52,620 nt of DNA from Candidatus Poribacteria bacterium (GTDB lineage Bacteria > Poribacteria > WGA-4E > WGA-3G): positions 1-52,620 of the forward strand of contig JAAXHO010000214.1 in assembly GCA_012270795.1 (NCBI GenBank). The letters are read 5' to 3'. The notes below the pieces were generated by a model that had not been told where the DNA came from, searched no databases, and was given only the letters and a program-made list of their open reading frames with translations. Within the stretch, counting starts at the first letter, position 1; every line of letters starts with the position of its first letter. The translations under genes were made by a program, and so were the position numbers. Shown here piece by piece: positions 44,671-52,547 of the stretch.

Positions 44671-44816
44671 TTCTTAGATGGTATAAATTAGATATTATTA
44701 GATTTCAATTATATCTTTTATTTCACATATTGTCAAGAGATATGTTGCTATCCACATTTTCAGATTTGACTATATCCAACTTGTGTGGTATATTAAACCA
44801 ATCAGATACCTAAATA

Positions 44817-44970
44817 ATACCATTTCTAAAAATAAGATACCATTTGGCGAAATGTTATGGTAGGAGCGACCTCTGGTCGCGACCGTGAGGTTGAGCTTAG
44901 AAAAGAAAGTCTTTAATCTGAAAATAACTTATGAATTCCTAAATGACACATTATTAATTCGAATTGGTAT
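44817..44970. mobile_element. MITE-like element, second copy, decayed interior
   Basis: The ends ATACCATTTCTAAAAATAA (from 44817) and TTATTAATTCGAATTGGTAT (to 44970) match those of the copy at 14770-14926, and the size is similar. The inner palindrome GGTAGGAGCGACCTC is followed by a degraded partner (GTGAGGTTGAGCTT), so it can no longer pair well. It occupies the space between the divergent hen1 and TrpD-like genes, ending 15 bases before the latter, and may carry or replace its promoter. No other gene is seen in 44671-44984. Confidence 0.75.
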
Positions 44971-44984
44971 AAGAGAGTAAATAA

Positions 44985-46439
44985 ATGTATACACCACAAT
45001 ATCCTGGTCCCAACGAAGTCCTACTTGAAGCACAGGCAAGAGTATGCACCGGTCCCCACCAAACCCGTCCGTTAGGAAAGAAAGAAAATGATGGACCGCA
45101 ACCTGATGCTGTCCTTGAAACTATTCTAAAATCACTTGATGGCAAATTAGATGAAAAAAATATGGTTTCAGAAGCACAGATAGGCGCGTTTTTTGTTGCA
45201 ATGACGCTACGCAAGTATTTTCCAGAAGCAACACAATGGTCTCAAGCTGAGAAAGCAGCATTCCAAAAATACCATCATGCATTATTGCTCCGGCTTCCCA
45301 AAGAAGTTCAATTCCTTTTGAAACCGGAACTTGGATATGTTCCATCAAATCCAACCGAAGCGTTAGTTGTCAAAGCACTGGAAAAGATTATAATAGCCAA
45401 ACATTTGAGTTATGCTGAAACACGGCAGATGTGTGAAGCTATCCTCACAGATGATGTCAAACCTGCCCTCAAAGCTGCAGCACTCATCGGTCAACGGATG
45501 AACCGAGAAACCTACGAGGAGGTGCGCGGCTATCTTGATGCATATTTCGGTCCTGAACAGGTCACACCAATTGATGTGGACAGTCTAACACATTTCGGTC
45601 AACCCTACGATGGGGCAACACGCTATTTTCGTCCAATACTTTTTATCGCCGCTGTTCGGGCAGCTTTGGGAGAACCCTCACTCCTTCACAGTGTAGATAT
45701 AATGCCGCCTAAGAACGGTGTTACCGAAGAGAACCTTTTACAAGCACTCGGTGCCAAAACCGACCTATCTCTTGAACAGGCTGCTTCCCTCATTACAAAT
45801 AAATCAGTTGGTTTTGGTTATATCAGTCAACGAGAATATTCACCCGGTGCTTATAATATACGTGAACTACGTGTGCATATCATGAAACGTCCGCCGTGGG
45901 CAGCAACAGAAAAGGCACAACAATTCTTTGCTGCACGCCGAATGAACTACATGGTAATCGGATATTATCATATCGGTTATGAAAAACCCTTACTTCAAAT
46001 GGCATTAGAACGTGGTTTTCAGGGAGCAGTAGCAATAAAAGGTGAAGAAGGGACCAGCCATTACGCACTCCGTCTGGGAAAACCCTCTACCTCTGATAGA
46101 ATGGCAGTCAACTATTCGCAAGGTTTCCGATGTATTAAAGGAAAACGTGAAGACTTTGCTTTGGATATTGATCCAAAAATTTATGGATTTGAATATAAAC
46201 TCAACCCGCGTCCTGAAACCACCAGCGCAGATGCCTTCGTCAAAGCAGGTATTGGCGCGTTATCAGGTGAAAAGGGACATATCTACGACAGGATACTGCT
46301 CAATACAGCGATGATTGATTACCTGTTAGGAATATGTCCAGACCCGCATTTTGCCATTCAGCGCACAAAATCTGTTATGGATGACGGCAGCGCATTGAAA
46401 CATTTGCAAGCGTATGTTGCTGCAAGCCAAGAAGTTTGA
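44985..46439 (+). CDS. Anthranilate phosphoribosyltransferase-like protein (TrpD/glycosyltransferase family 3)
   Basis: A 484-residue protein, longer than TrpD (about 340). A segment of about 100 residues at the N-terminus precedes an alpha-helical domain (SYAETRQMCEAILTDDVKPALKAAALIGQRMNRETYEEVRGYLDAY) of the TrpD helical type. The alpha/beta domain includes DIMPPKNGVTEENLLQALGAK and YYHIGYEKPLLQMALERGFQGAVAIKGEEGTSHYAL, echoing the TrpD2-type KGEEGTDE motif. The glycine-rich GTGGD loop that binds PRPP in TrpD is not apparent, so tryptophan synthesis is unlikely. It could be a nucleic-acid-binding TrpD2-like protein, which is inference. It is divergent from hen1-pnkp. A short GAGAG precedes the start. 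Confidence 0.8.
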   Translation: MYTPQYPGPNEVLLEAQARVCTGPHQTRPLGKKENDGPQPDAVLETILKSLDGKLDEKNMVSEAQIGAFFVAMTLRKYFPEATQWSQAEKAAFQKYHHALLLRLPKEVQFLLKPELGYVPSNPTEALVVKALEKIIIAKHLSYAETRQMCEAILTDDVKPALKAAALIGQRMNRETYEEVRGYLDAYFGPEQVTPIDVDSLTHFGQPYDGATRYFRPILFIAAVRAALGEPSLLHSVDIMPPKNGVTEENLLQALGAKTDLSLEQAASLITNKSVGFGYISQREYSPGAYNIRELRVHIMKRPPWAATEKAQQFFAARRMNYMVIGYYHIGYEKPLLQMALERGFQGAVAIKGEEGTSHYALRLGKPSTSDRMAVNYSQGFRCIKGKREDFALDIDPKIYGFEYKLNPRPETTSADAFVKAGIGALSGEKGHIYDRILLNTAMIDYLLGICPDPHFAIQRTKSVMDDGSALKHLQAYVAASQEV

Positions 46440-46487
46440 TTATTCAAACAAGTAAGTTTTAAAGTCCGATATATCAACTACTATATA

Positions 46488-46880
46488 CCAGAAGCATTCA
46501 ATTGTCACGAAGCATCTTTCTTGGAAAACATTTCAACAATAGAATACCAATAATTTATACATGATTTCTATTGTTCTTAAAACAGAAAACACAACACAAA
46601 AAAACGACAAAAAAACCATTTAGTTGTTTTTTTCAAAATTTCGCAAATTCCAAAAACATTCATAAACCCATACCACAACACGCTCGAGAACACTCATGAA
46701 AAAACAAGAAAAACACAAAAAAACAACTAAAAAATTCCACGATGAAGACAGGATACAAATCGAAAGCATTCAATTGACGATTAATCACACCCGTTAACAA
46801 TAGGATGTTTCTGTAGATGGAGAAAATTGGGGTTGAAAACTCCTACCACAAGAGTACATTTTGACAATTGAATACCTCTG
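46488..46880. repeat. AT-rich intergenic region with a palindromic element interrupted by extra sequence
   Basis: GAAGCATTCAATTGTC (46489-) and TTGACAATTGAATACC (46861-) form the outer ends of the element family seen intact at 48438-48572. Between them is about 300 bases of A-rich sequence with a 15-bp perfect inverted repeat, TTTAGTTGTTTTTTT (46619-46633) against 46717-46731. A second GCATTCAATTGAC lies at about 46764. Parts of 46815-46880 also match 87-152. I see no gene in 46440-46996. It probably contains the promoter for the glycosidase gene at 46997. Confidence 0.55.
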
Positions 46881-46996
46881 GTTCACTTACACAATTAATT
46901 GAATCGTACTACATCTCATGTTACACTATATGTCGTTACAAAACGAATACGATTGTTTTGACACCGTATACAACCTTTCCATTCAGGAGACTTTTT

Positions 46997-48433
46997 ATGA
47001 AATGTCTGTTCAAGGCAGTTCTTACCTACAACAAACTTGTGTTGACTTTACTCATACTTGTATCCCTTTGCTCAATTGCATCACAGGAAACCAAAGCCGA
47101 AAAGGAAAATAATATGGAAGAAAATCGAATCAAAATATACACGAAAAACCCACGTTACTGGCAATACAAAGGCGAACCAATCTTGCTAATTGGTGGCTCA
47201 GTTGAAGACAATCTATTTCAGATACCCAATCTCAAGGAACATCTTGAACTATTGAAATCAGTCGGTGGTAACTATGTGCGGTCTACTATGGGTTGGAATG
47301 ACGAAGGAAATATACCCCCCTTCGAAAAAGTCGGGGAGAAGTATGACTTAAATCAATGGAACGAGGAATTCTGGAACAATTTTCGGAACTTCATCAAGTG
47401 GACACACGAAATGGACATTATCGTCCAAATTGAAGTCTGGGCAACCTTCACATATTACCGAGAATCGTGGGCGGAAAATCCATTCAATCCAAAAAATAAC
47501 AGCAATTACACCGCAGAAGAAACAGGGTTACCTACTGTTGTAAATAGTCATCCTGTTGCAACACAAAACAACTTCTTCTGGTCTGTCCCCAAAGAACGCA
47601 ACCAGAAAACCGTCCTGAAATATCAGGAAAAGTATGTGGATAAACTTCTTGAAGAGACACTTCCTTACGGACATATACTCTACTGCATGGACAACGAAAC
47701 TGCCGTGACAGCTGCATGGGGTGAATACTGGGCAACATACATTCAAATAAAAGCAAAAGAAGCTGGACGTGCCGTTGAAACAACTGAAATGTGGGACCCA
47801 TGGGATTTGTCCGATAAGAAACATAAAGCCACTTTTGACCATCCCGATACCTACTCCTTTTGTGATATATCACAAAACAACCATCAAAAACGACAGCGGC
47901 ATTGGGATAACGCACAGAAAATTCGTACTAAACTCTCTCCTATTCGTCCCATCAATAACATTAAGATTTACGGTGCTGATGGTGGACGTTTCGGCAGCAC
48001 GCAAGACGGTTTAGAACGATTTTGGCGAAACATCTTCGGCGGATTTGCATCCGCACGGTTCCACCGTCCAGATAGTGGGGTAGGACTGAGTGAAATCGCA
48101 CAAGCACACCTCAAAAGCATGCGAATGATCACTGACGAAATGAATGTATTTGAGTGTGAACCCAACAATAACTTGCTTTCCAACAGAGAAGAGAACGAAG
48201 CTTATGCCTTCGCAAACCCCGGAGAAGAATATGCTATCTATTTCCCAAAAGGTGGCGAAGTTGATCTAAATTGGATTGTTGACAAAAGCATAGATGCTAA
48301 CACAGTAACAATAAAATGGCTCAATATCCGCAAAAGTGAATGGGCATCGGAACAGGAAATCCCCTTTAGTGATAGCATAACATTAGCCACAGAAACCGAA
48401 GAACATTGGGCAGTTTTGATTCAATTAAAATGA
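46997..48433 (+). CDS. Secreted glycoside hydrolase-like protein (TIM barrel, DUF4038-like)
   Basis: The start at 46997 follows AGGAGA at 6 bases and gives a signal peptide (MKCLFKAVLTYNKLVLTLLI, then LVSLCSIASQ). The 478-residue protein has [22 protein letters not shown] and [16 protein letters not shown] at the N-terminal edge of the barrel. Then come WTHEMDIIVQIEVWATF and GHILYCMDNETAVTAAWGEYW, in which DNE is a plausible catalytic acid pair. A beta-sandwich ends it (YAFANPGEEYAIYFPKGGEVDL). The layout recalls DUF4038/apiosidase-like glycosidases, but I cannot name the substrate. It is the intact copy of a tandem duplicate pair. Confidence 0.75.
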   Translation: MKCLFKAVLTYNKLVLTLLILVSLCSIASQETKAEKENNMEENRIKIYTKNPRYWQYKGEPILLIGGSVEDNLFQIPNLKEHLELLKSVGGNYVRSTMGWNDEGNIPPFEKVGEKYDLNQWNEEFWNNFRNFIKWTHEMDIIVQIEVWATFTYYRESWAENPFNPKNNSNYTAEETGLPTVVNSHPVATQNNFFWSVPKERNQKTVLKYQEKYVDKLLEETLPYGHILYCMDNETAVTAAWGEYWATYIQIKAKEAGRAVETTEMWDPWDLSDKKHKATFDHPDTYSFCDISQNNHQKRQRHWDNAQKIRTKLSPIRPINNIKIYGADGGRFGSTQDGLERFWRNIFGGFASARFHRPDSGVGLSEIAQAHLKSMRMITDEMNVFECEPNNNLLSNREENEAYAFANPGEEYAIYFPKGGEVDLNWIVDKSIDANTVTIKWLNIRKSEWASEQEIPFSDSITLATETEEHWAVLIQLK

Positions 48434-48437
48434 AATG

Positions 48438-48572
48438 AATTCACAGAGGGATTCACTTGCCACAAAACATCTTTGTTGGAGGGGTTTCTAACCCCGATTT
48501 CTACTGCTGTGTATCTCAAATCGGGATTAGAAACCCCTCCAACAACGAAACCCGACAATTGAATGCCTCTGA
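48438..48572. repeat. Palindromic element between the tandem glycosidase genes
   Basis: Arms 48473-48500 (TTGTTGGAGGGGTTTCTAAC...) and 48518-48545 are 28-base inverted repeats with one mismatch around a 17-base loop. Outside these, ATTCACAGAGGGATTCACTT (48439-) pairs imperfectly with GACAATTGAATGCCTCTGAA (48550-), so the whole unit is a nested palindrome of about 135 bases. Its ends match those at 46488 and 46861, upstream of the first copy. It lies 28 bases before the next gene start. Confidence 0.8.
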
Positions 48573-48600
48573 ATGTATTCACAACCTTAAAGGGAATCTT

Positions 48601-50029
48601 ATGAAAAATCTGTGGAGACTACACTTAGTTGTAAAAAAAATCGTGTTAGTTCTACTTATATTCTTATGCTCAGAAGTGGCATGGGAGACCAGAGCCAAAA
48701 AGGATACAGAGATGAAAAAAAACAGAATCCAGATTTACAAAGAAAACCCACGTTACTGGCAATACAAAGGCAAACCCGTTTTGCTAATCGGTGGTTCTGT
48801 GGATGACAATCTATTTCAGATACCCAATCTCAAAGAACATCTTGAGTTATTGAAATCTGTCGGTGGAAACTATGTTAGGTCTACGATGGGATGGACTGAA
48901 CCAGGCGATGTGCCCCCCTTCAAAAAAGTCAGTGAAAATATGACCTAAATCAGTGGAATGACGAATTCTGGACGCGTTTTCGGAACTTCATCAAGTGGAC
49001 ACACGAGATGGATATTATCGTCCAAATTGAAGTCTGGGCAACCTTTAACTATTATAGAGATTATTGGGAAGTCAACCCTTTCAATCCCAAAAATAATAAC
49101 AATTACACCGCAGAAGAGTCAGGCTTACCCACTGCCGTTAATAGCCATCCAAGCGCAGCGAAAAATAATTTTTTTAGAGCTGTGCCGAAAAAAAACAACC
49201 AAGAAATCGTCCTGAAATATCAGAAAAAATATGTGGATAAACTCCTCTCAGAAACGCTTCCTTATGGGCACATACTCTACTGTATGGACAACGAAACTGC
49301 AGTTACACCTGCATGGGGTGAATACTGGTCAACGTATATCAAAAAACGAGCAGCCGAGGCAGGACGTTCCGTCGAAACAACTGAGAGTTGGAATCCATGG
49401 GAAGTAGACCATGAACAACATCTAAATACAAAGGAACATCCAGAAATATATTCATTTTGTGATATATCACAAAATAATATGCAGAAGCAGCAGACACATT
49501 GGAACAACGCACAGAAATATAGATCAGAACTTTCACCGATCCGTCCCATCAATAATGTTAAGATTTACGGTGCCGATACTGGGAAATACGGGACGACACG
49601 TAATGGGTTGGAACGGTTCTGGCGAAATATCTTTGGTGGATTGGCAACAGCGCGGTTCCACCGTCCCCCCAACGGACTCGGTTTAAGTGAAACTGCACAA
49701 GCAAGCATTAAAAGCATGCGAATGATCACGGACGAAATGAATGTGTTTAAGTGTGAACCCAACAATGAACTACTCTCCAACAGAGAAGATAACGAAGCTT
49801 ATGCATTCGCAAATCCCGGAAAAGAGTATGCCGTTTACTTTCCTAAAGGGGTTCAGTTGATCTTGACTTGAGTGTTGGCAAGAACACTGATGTAAACAGA
49901 ATAAGAATGCAATGGTTAAATATCCGTAAAAGTGAATGGAAAAAAGCAGAAGAAATCCCTTTCAGCGATAGTATCACATTAATCGCACTGACCAAAGAGC
50001 ACTGGGTGGTCTTGATCCAACCAAGATAA
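48601..50029 (+). pseudogene. Second glycoside hydrolase-like gene, broken by two single-base frameshifts
   Basis: A tandem paralogue of the gene at 46997-48433. AAAGGGA precedes the ATG and a signal peptide follows ([20 protein letters not shown]). The reading ends early at KVSENMT because the A run at 48935-48938 lacks one A. With it restored, the paralogue's [12 protein letters not shown] continues. The second break is in a G run at 49848-49851: FPKG is followed by VQLILT and a stop, whereas one more G restores GSVDLDLSVG, then RMQWLNIRKSEWKKAEEIPFSDSI to a stop at 50029. All conserved motifs (CMDNETAVTPAWGEYW and others) are kept, so the damage is recent, phase-variable or technical. Confidence 0.82.
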
Positions 50030-50112
50030 GATTACTTGTGGGTTTTTTCTTGACTTCTTAAATGCATAAGTCCTAACTATTTAACACGAAACGAGAAAGG
50101 AGACCTTAAATA

Positions 50113-51195
50113 ATGTTTAAATTAGCACATCCCCAGGGGCAACCTACGGGGATAGTTTGCAAGACTTTATCATATCTGAATATCGGGGTGATGGTCATGG
50201 TACTATCGTTTGCTGTCATCCTCAGTAGTTGTGAACGTATACAGAAAATAGGCACAGTAGGGGGTGAAACATCTCAAACGACAGCACTGACAATTACAGC
50301 TGGATCCCACGGTGGTAGTTTTACACCCTTCGCGACCGCAATCAGTAATATCGTGATGCAGCATGAACCGCAACTAGTCCTAACAATTGAAGCCTCGCCA
50401 GGTTCTGTTGAAAACACACGGCGGGTCAACGATAATCCTGATTATCTCGGAGTGGCTTTTAGATCAGAGGTATATTCAGGATACCACGGACAAGAGGTAT
50501 TTGCTGAAGAAGGACATAAAACGAATATCCGTGGAGTAACCCTGCTCTATATAGCGTATGCACAGGCAATAGTCCTTGCAGATAGTGACATTCAGCATTT
50601 TGCTGACTTAGCAGGTAAAAAGATTGCCAACGGTCAGCTCGGTTCTGGATCCGCAAAGACTGTAGAACGTTTGGCAATGTCAGTCGGTATTTGGGACGAA
50701 ATCACACCGATCTACAAAAGCGGAACCGAAGGTATTGAAGCACTTTTATCCGGAGAAGCAGCCCTTTTTCAATGGTTAGTTAGCGTTCCGAATAGCACAA
50801 TACAGGGATTCGCAGAGACTCATGACATTAGGATGCTTGATCTGGACATGTCTGCACAAGGATCTCAATTTTATGAACAGTATCCATTCTACCTACCAGG
50901 CAGGCTGCCAGATGACGCTTATGGCGGCAATGTAGAACCTGTAAACACACTTTTGATGCCAACACTACTGATCGCTCACAAAGAGATTCCCACGGAAGTC
51001 ATCTATACAATCTTAAAACGGGTCTATACGCAAGAAGGGTTGCAGTCTATGATATCTGCCACTGCCGGAGCCGCAGCAGATATGACCATTGAAAACACAT
51101 CAAAAGCGTTTGGTATTCCGCTACACCAGGGTGCCTACCAATTCTGGCTTGAACAAGATGTCTCAATTCCTGAAGCAGCAATGCCAGTAGACTAA
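50113..51195 (+). CDS. TAXI-family TRAP transporter solute-binding lipoprotein
   Basis: A 360-residue protein with AAAGGAG before the start. The N-terminus includes a lipoprotein signal (IGVMVMVLSFAVILSSC, lipobox LSSC). The TAXI signature follows: LTITAGSHGGSFTPFATAISNIV, IEASPGSVENTRRVND, IVLADSDIQHFADLAGKKIANGQLGSGSAKTVERLA, and YKSGTEGIEALLSGEAALFQW. TAXI proteins deliver a ligand, often a carboxylate such as glutamate, to a fused TRAP membrane unit. No such unit is within the window, so the partner is elsewhere or the protein acts as a sensor. It follows the glycosidase copies on the same strand but is probably separately expressed. Confidence 0.92.
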   Translation: MFKLAHPQGQPTGIVCKTLSYLNIGVMVMVLSFAVILSSCERIQKIGTVGGETSQTTALTITAGSHGGSFTPFATAISNIVMQHEPQLVLTIEASPGSVENTRRVNDNPDYLGVAFRSEVYSGYHGQEVFAEEGHKTNIRGVTLLYIAYAQAIVLADSDIQHFADLAGKKIANGQLGSGSAKTVERLAMSVGIWDEITPIYKSGTEGIEALLSGEAALFQWLVSVPNSTIQGFAETHDIRMLDLDMSAQGSQFYEQYPFYLPGRLPDDAYGGNVEPVNTLLMPTLLIAHKEIPTEVIYTILKRVYTQEGLQSMISATAGAAADMTIENTSKAFGIPLHQGAYQFWLEQDVSIPEAAMPVD

Positions 51196-51241
51196 CACCA
51201 TTTCTAACTTATAGTCAACGTTGAAATTATTGGGACATTTT

Positions 51242-51399
51242 TGTAGCACAAACTTTTAGTTTGTGCTACAAAACCCCTGGTAGGTGCGATCCTAACCAAT
51301 GCAGAATACCACACGGGGAATGCCATATAGCATTCATACCTGCCAAATGCCTAAATGGCATTTGTAGCGTTGATTTGGGGGAATGCCTAAATGGCATTC
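51242..51399. repeat. Cluster of small palindromes downstream of the TAXI gene
   Basis: A 13-bp perfect hairpin with a 3-base loop is at 51242-51270 (TGTAGCACAAACT/AGTTTGTGCTACA). Three smaller palindromes follow: 51318-51335 (GAATGCCATATAGCATTC), 51345-51363 (AAATGCCTAAATGGCATTT) and 51381-51399 (GAATGCCTAAATGGCATTC). The last two share AATGCCTAAATGGCATT. None ends in a U-run. They fill the gap after the stop at 51195. A MITE-end-like ACCATTTCTAACTTATA is at 51198. No gene is seen in 51196-51617. Confidence 0.7.
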
Positions 51400-51450
51400 A
51401 TACCGTTGATTTCTTGATTTGGCGTATTCTGCCGAATGCCCGATTAATTC

Positions 51451-51607
51451 TAAAGTCTACAATATGTAATACAGACGCATTCCGCATTGATAAGGGAGTA
51501 GGGGGTAAATAGACAGATTTTGGGGATTATGATCCCACATTTCCAGACGCTATCGCTATGGGGATCTTTTCACCTTATCAAGTAGACTTTAAGAATAAAT
51601 GCGTCTG
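51451..51607. other. Crossed inverted repeats, possible pseudoknot or switching RNA/DNA structure
   Basis: Three short segments recur as complements: TAAAGTCTAC (51451-51460) with GTAGACTTTA (51582-51591), CAGACGCATT (51472-51481) with AATGCGTCTG (51598-51607), and TTGATAAGG (51487-51495) with CCTTATCAA (51573-51581). The order A-B-C...C'-A'-B' means A and B pairings cross each other, unlike a simple hairpin. It lies 10 bases downstream of the nucleotidyltransferase-HEPN stop codon. An inner GGGATTATGATCCC-like palindrome sits between the arms. Confidence 0.55.
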
Positions 51608-51617
51608 TCATGATTCA

Positions 51618-52373
51618 TCAGTTATTTTCATTTTCTTCAATTGGTAGTTTCAACTCTGCCCGAACCCCTTGGCGCACCTTTTCGCAGATCCGCATGGCAT
51701 TTTCAGCATCTGCAGCAGTGGGAGATTGACCCACATATCGCGTGTCCACTGCATGTTTGGATAATACTGAAAGATCTGTTTTCCAAGAACGCCAAGATGG
51801 TATTGGCGGTAGAATCAAGTTTAACAATTCATCTAAATTATGTGTCCTTGGAACAGGGATATTATTTTCTTGGAGCCAGGCCTTCAGATATTTTTCTGCA
51901 CACTGCTGAGCATGGAAACATATACCGTTCCGCATCGCAAGTTGTTCTCGTTGAATTAATCTTGCTATAGCATAATCTTCCTCAGCTAATTCAACCCACT
52001 CCGAAGTTAAAGGATTCATATCAGTATTCTCTTTTTTATGGGGTTTAAAATAAAAATCACCGGATTCATAAAGCACCTGACCTTTTTCAGTGACTTCTCG
52101 AAGAAACCAATCGTTGTGTGAGACGCGATAAGCGATCTCTTCTGGTGAACGCACAAGGATGTCCAAACTGAATCGACATGGAATACGTTGACGTATTTCT
52201 ACTGCTTGGTCTCGCGTTTCCGAATTTGCTATCGGCATCACGACTAACAGATCAACATCCGAATATTCAGACGGCATCCCATACGCGTATGACCCAAAAA
52301 GAATTACCTGCAACGGGGCAAATTCACGTACAATATCATCACACGTAGCTTGAATGTCTTTGCGACTAACCAT
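51618..52373 (-). CDS. Nucleotidyltransferase (MNT)-HEPN fusion protein
   Basis: The start at 52373 follows AAAGGTG and gives MVSRKDIQATCDDIVREFAP. A start at 52415 is possible. The N-terminal half (about 1-105) is a minimal nucleotidyltransferase with VILFGSYAYGMPSEYSDVDLLVVMP (GSx10DxD). The C-terminal half (about 125-250) is a HEPN domain with WVELAEEDYAIARLI and RNGICFHAQQCAEKYLKAWL. MNT and HEPN are usually separate genes forming a type VII toxin-antitoxin pair, in which MNT adenylylates the HEPN RNase. HEPN here has RNGICFH, only loosely the catalytic Rx4-6H form. Fusion in one chain is unusual but known. It is the last gene in the window. Confidence 0.9.
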   Translation of the reverse strand: MVSRKDIQATCDDIVREFAPLQVILFGSYAYGMPSEYSDVDLLVVMPIANSETRDQAVEIRQRIPCRFSLDILVRSPEEIAYRVSHNDWFLREVTEKGQVLYESGDFYFKPHKKENTDMNPLTSEWVELAEEDYAIARLIQREQLAMRNGICFHAQQCAEKYLKAWLQENNIPVPRTHNLDELLNLILPPIPSWRSWKTDLSVLSKHAVDTRYVGQSPTAADAENAMRICEKVRQGVRAELKLPIEENENN

Positions 52374-52449
52374 TTTTTCACCTTTGTTCAGTTTGTGGTC
52401 TAAACTTGCATACAATTCATCAAGAAATCGGTTTATTTCTGGTTATATT

Positions 52450-52485
52450 ATACCATTTCTGATATAAAATGTCTCTCTTTTGTAA
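52450..52485. mobile_element. Left end of a MITE-like element
   Basis: ATACCATTTCTGATATAAAATGTCTC matches the left terminal repeat of the copies at 14770 and 44817, including the TGTCTC block. The rest of a normal copy is not seen before the terminal palindrome, so it is partial or diverged. Confidence 0.5.
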
Positions 52486-52547
52486 GGTAGGGTTATTTGG
52501 TTTTCTGTATTTTGGCAGATATTCATAACATTCGTGAATTAGATGCG

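Noticed and set aside
44985-46439. Tryptophan biosynthesis trpD
   Set aside because: The protein is about 140 residues longer than TrpD, lacks a visible GTGGD PRPP loop, and has no trp genes beside it. A TrpD-like paralogue is the safer call.
48457-48600. N-terminal extension of the second glycosidase copy ([15 protein letters not shown]...)
   Set aside because: It reads through the palindromic element. The ATG at 48601 has AAAGGGA and a signal peptide matching the paralogue.
51242-51270. Intrinsic terminator of the TAXI gene
   Set aside because: The hairpin is strong but neither strand has a U-run after it, so it is listed as a palindrome only.
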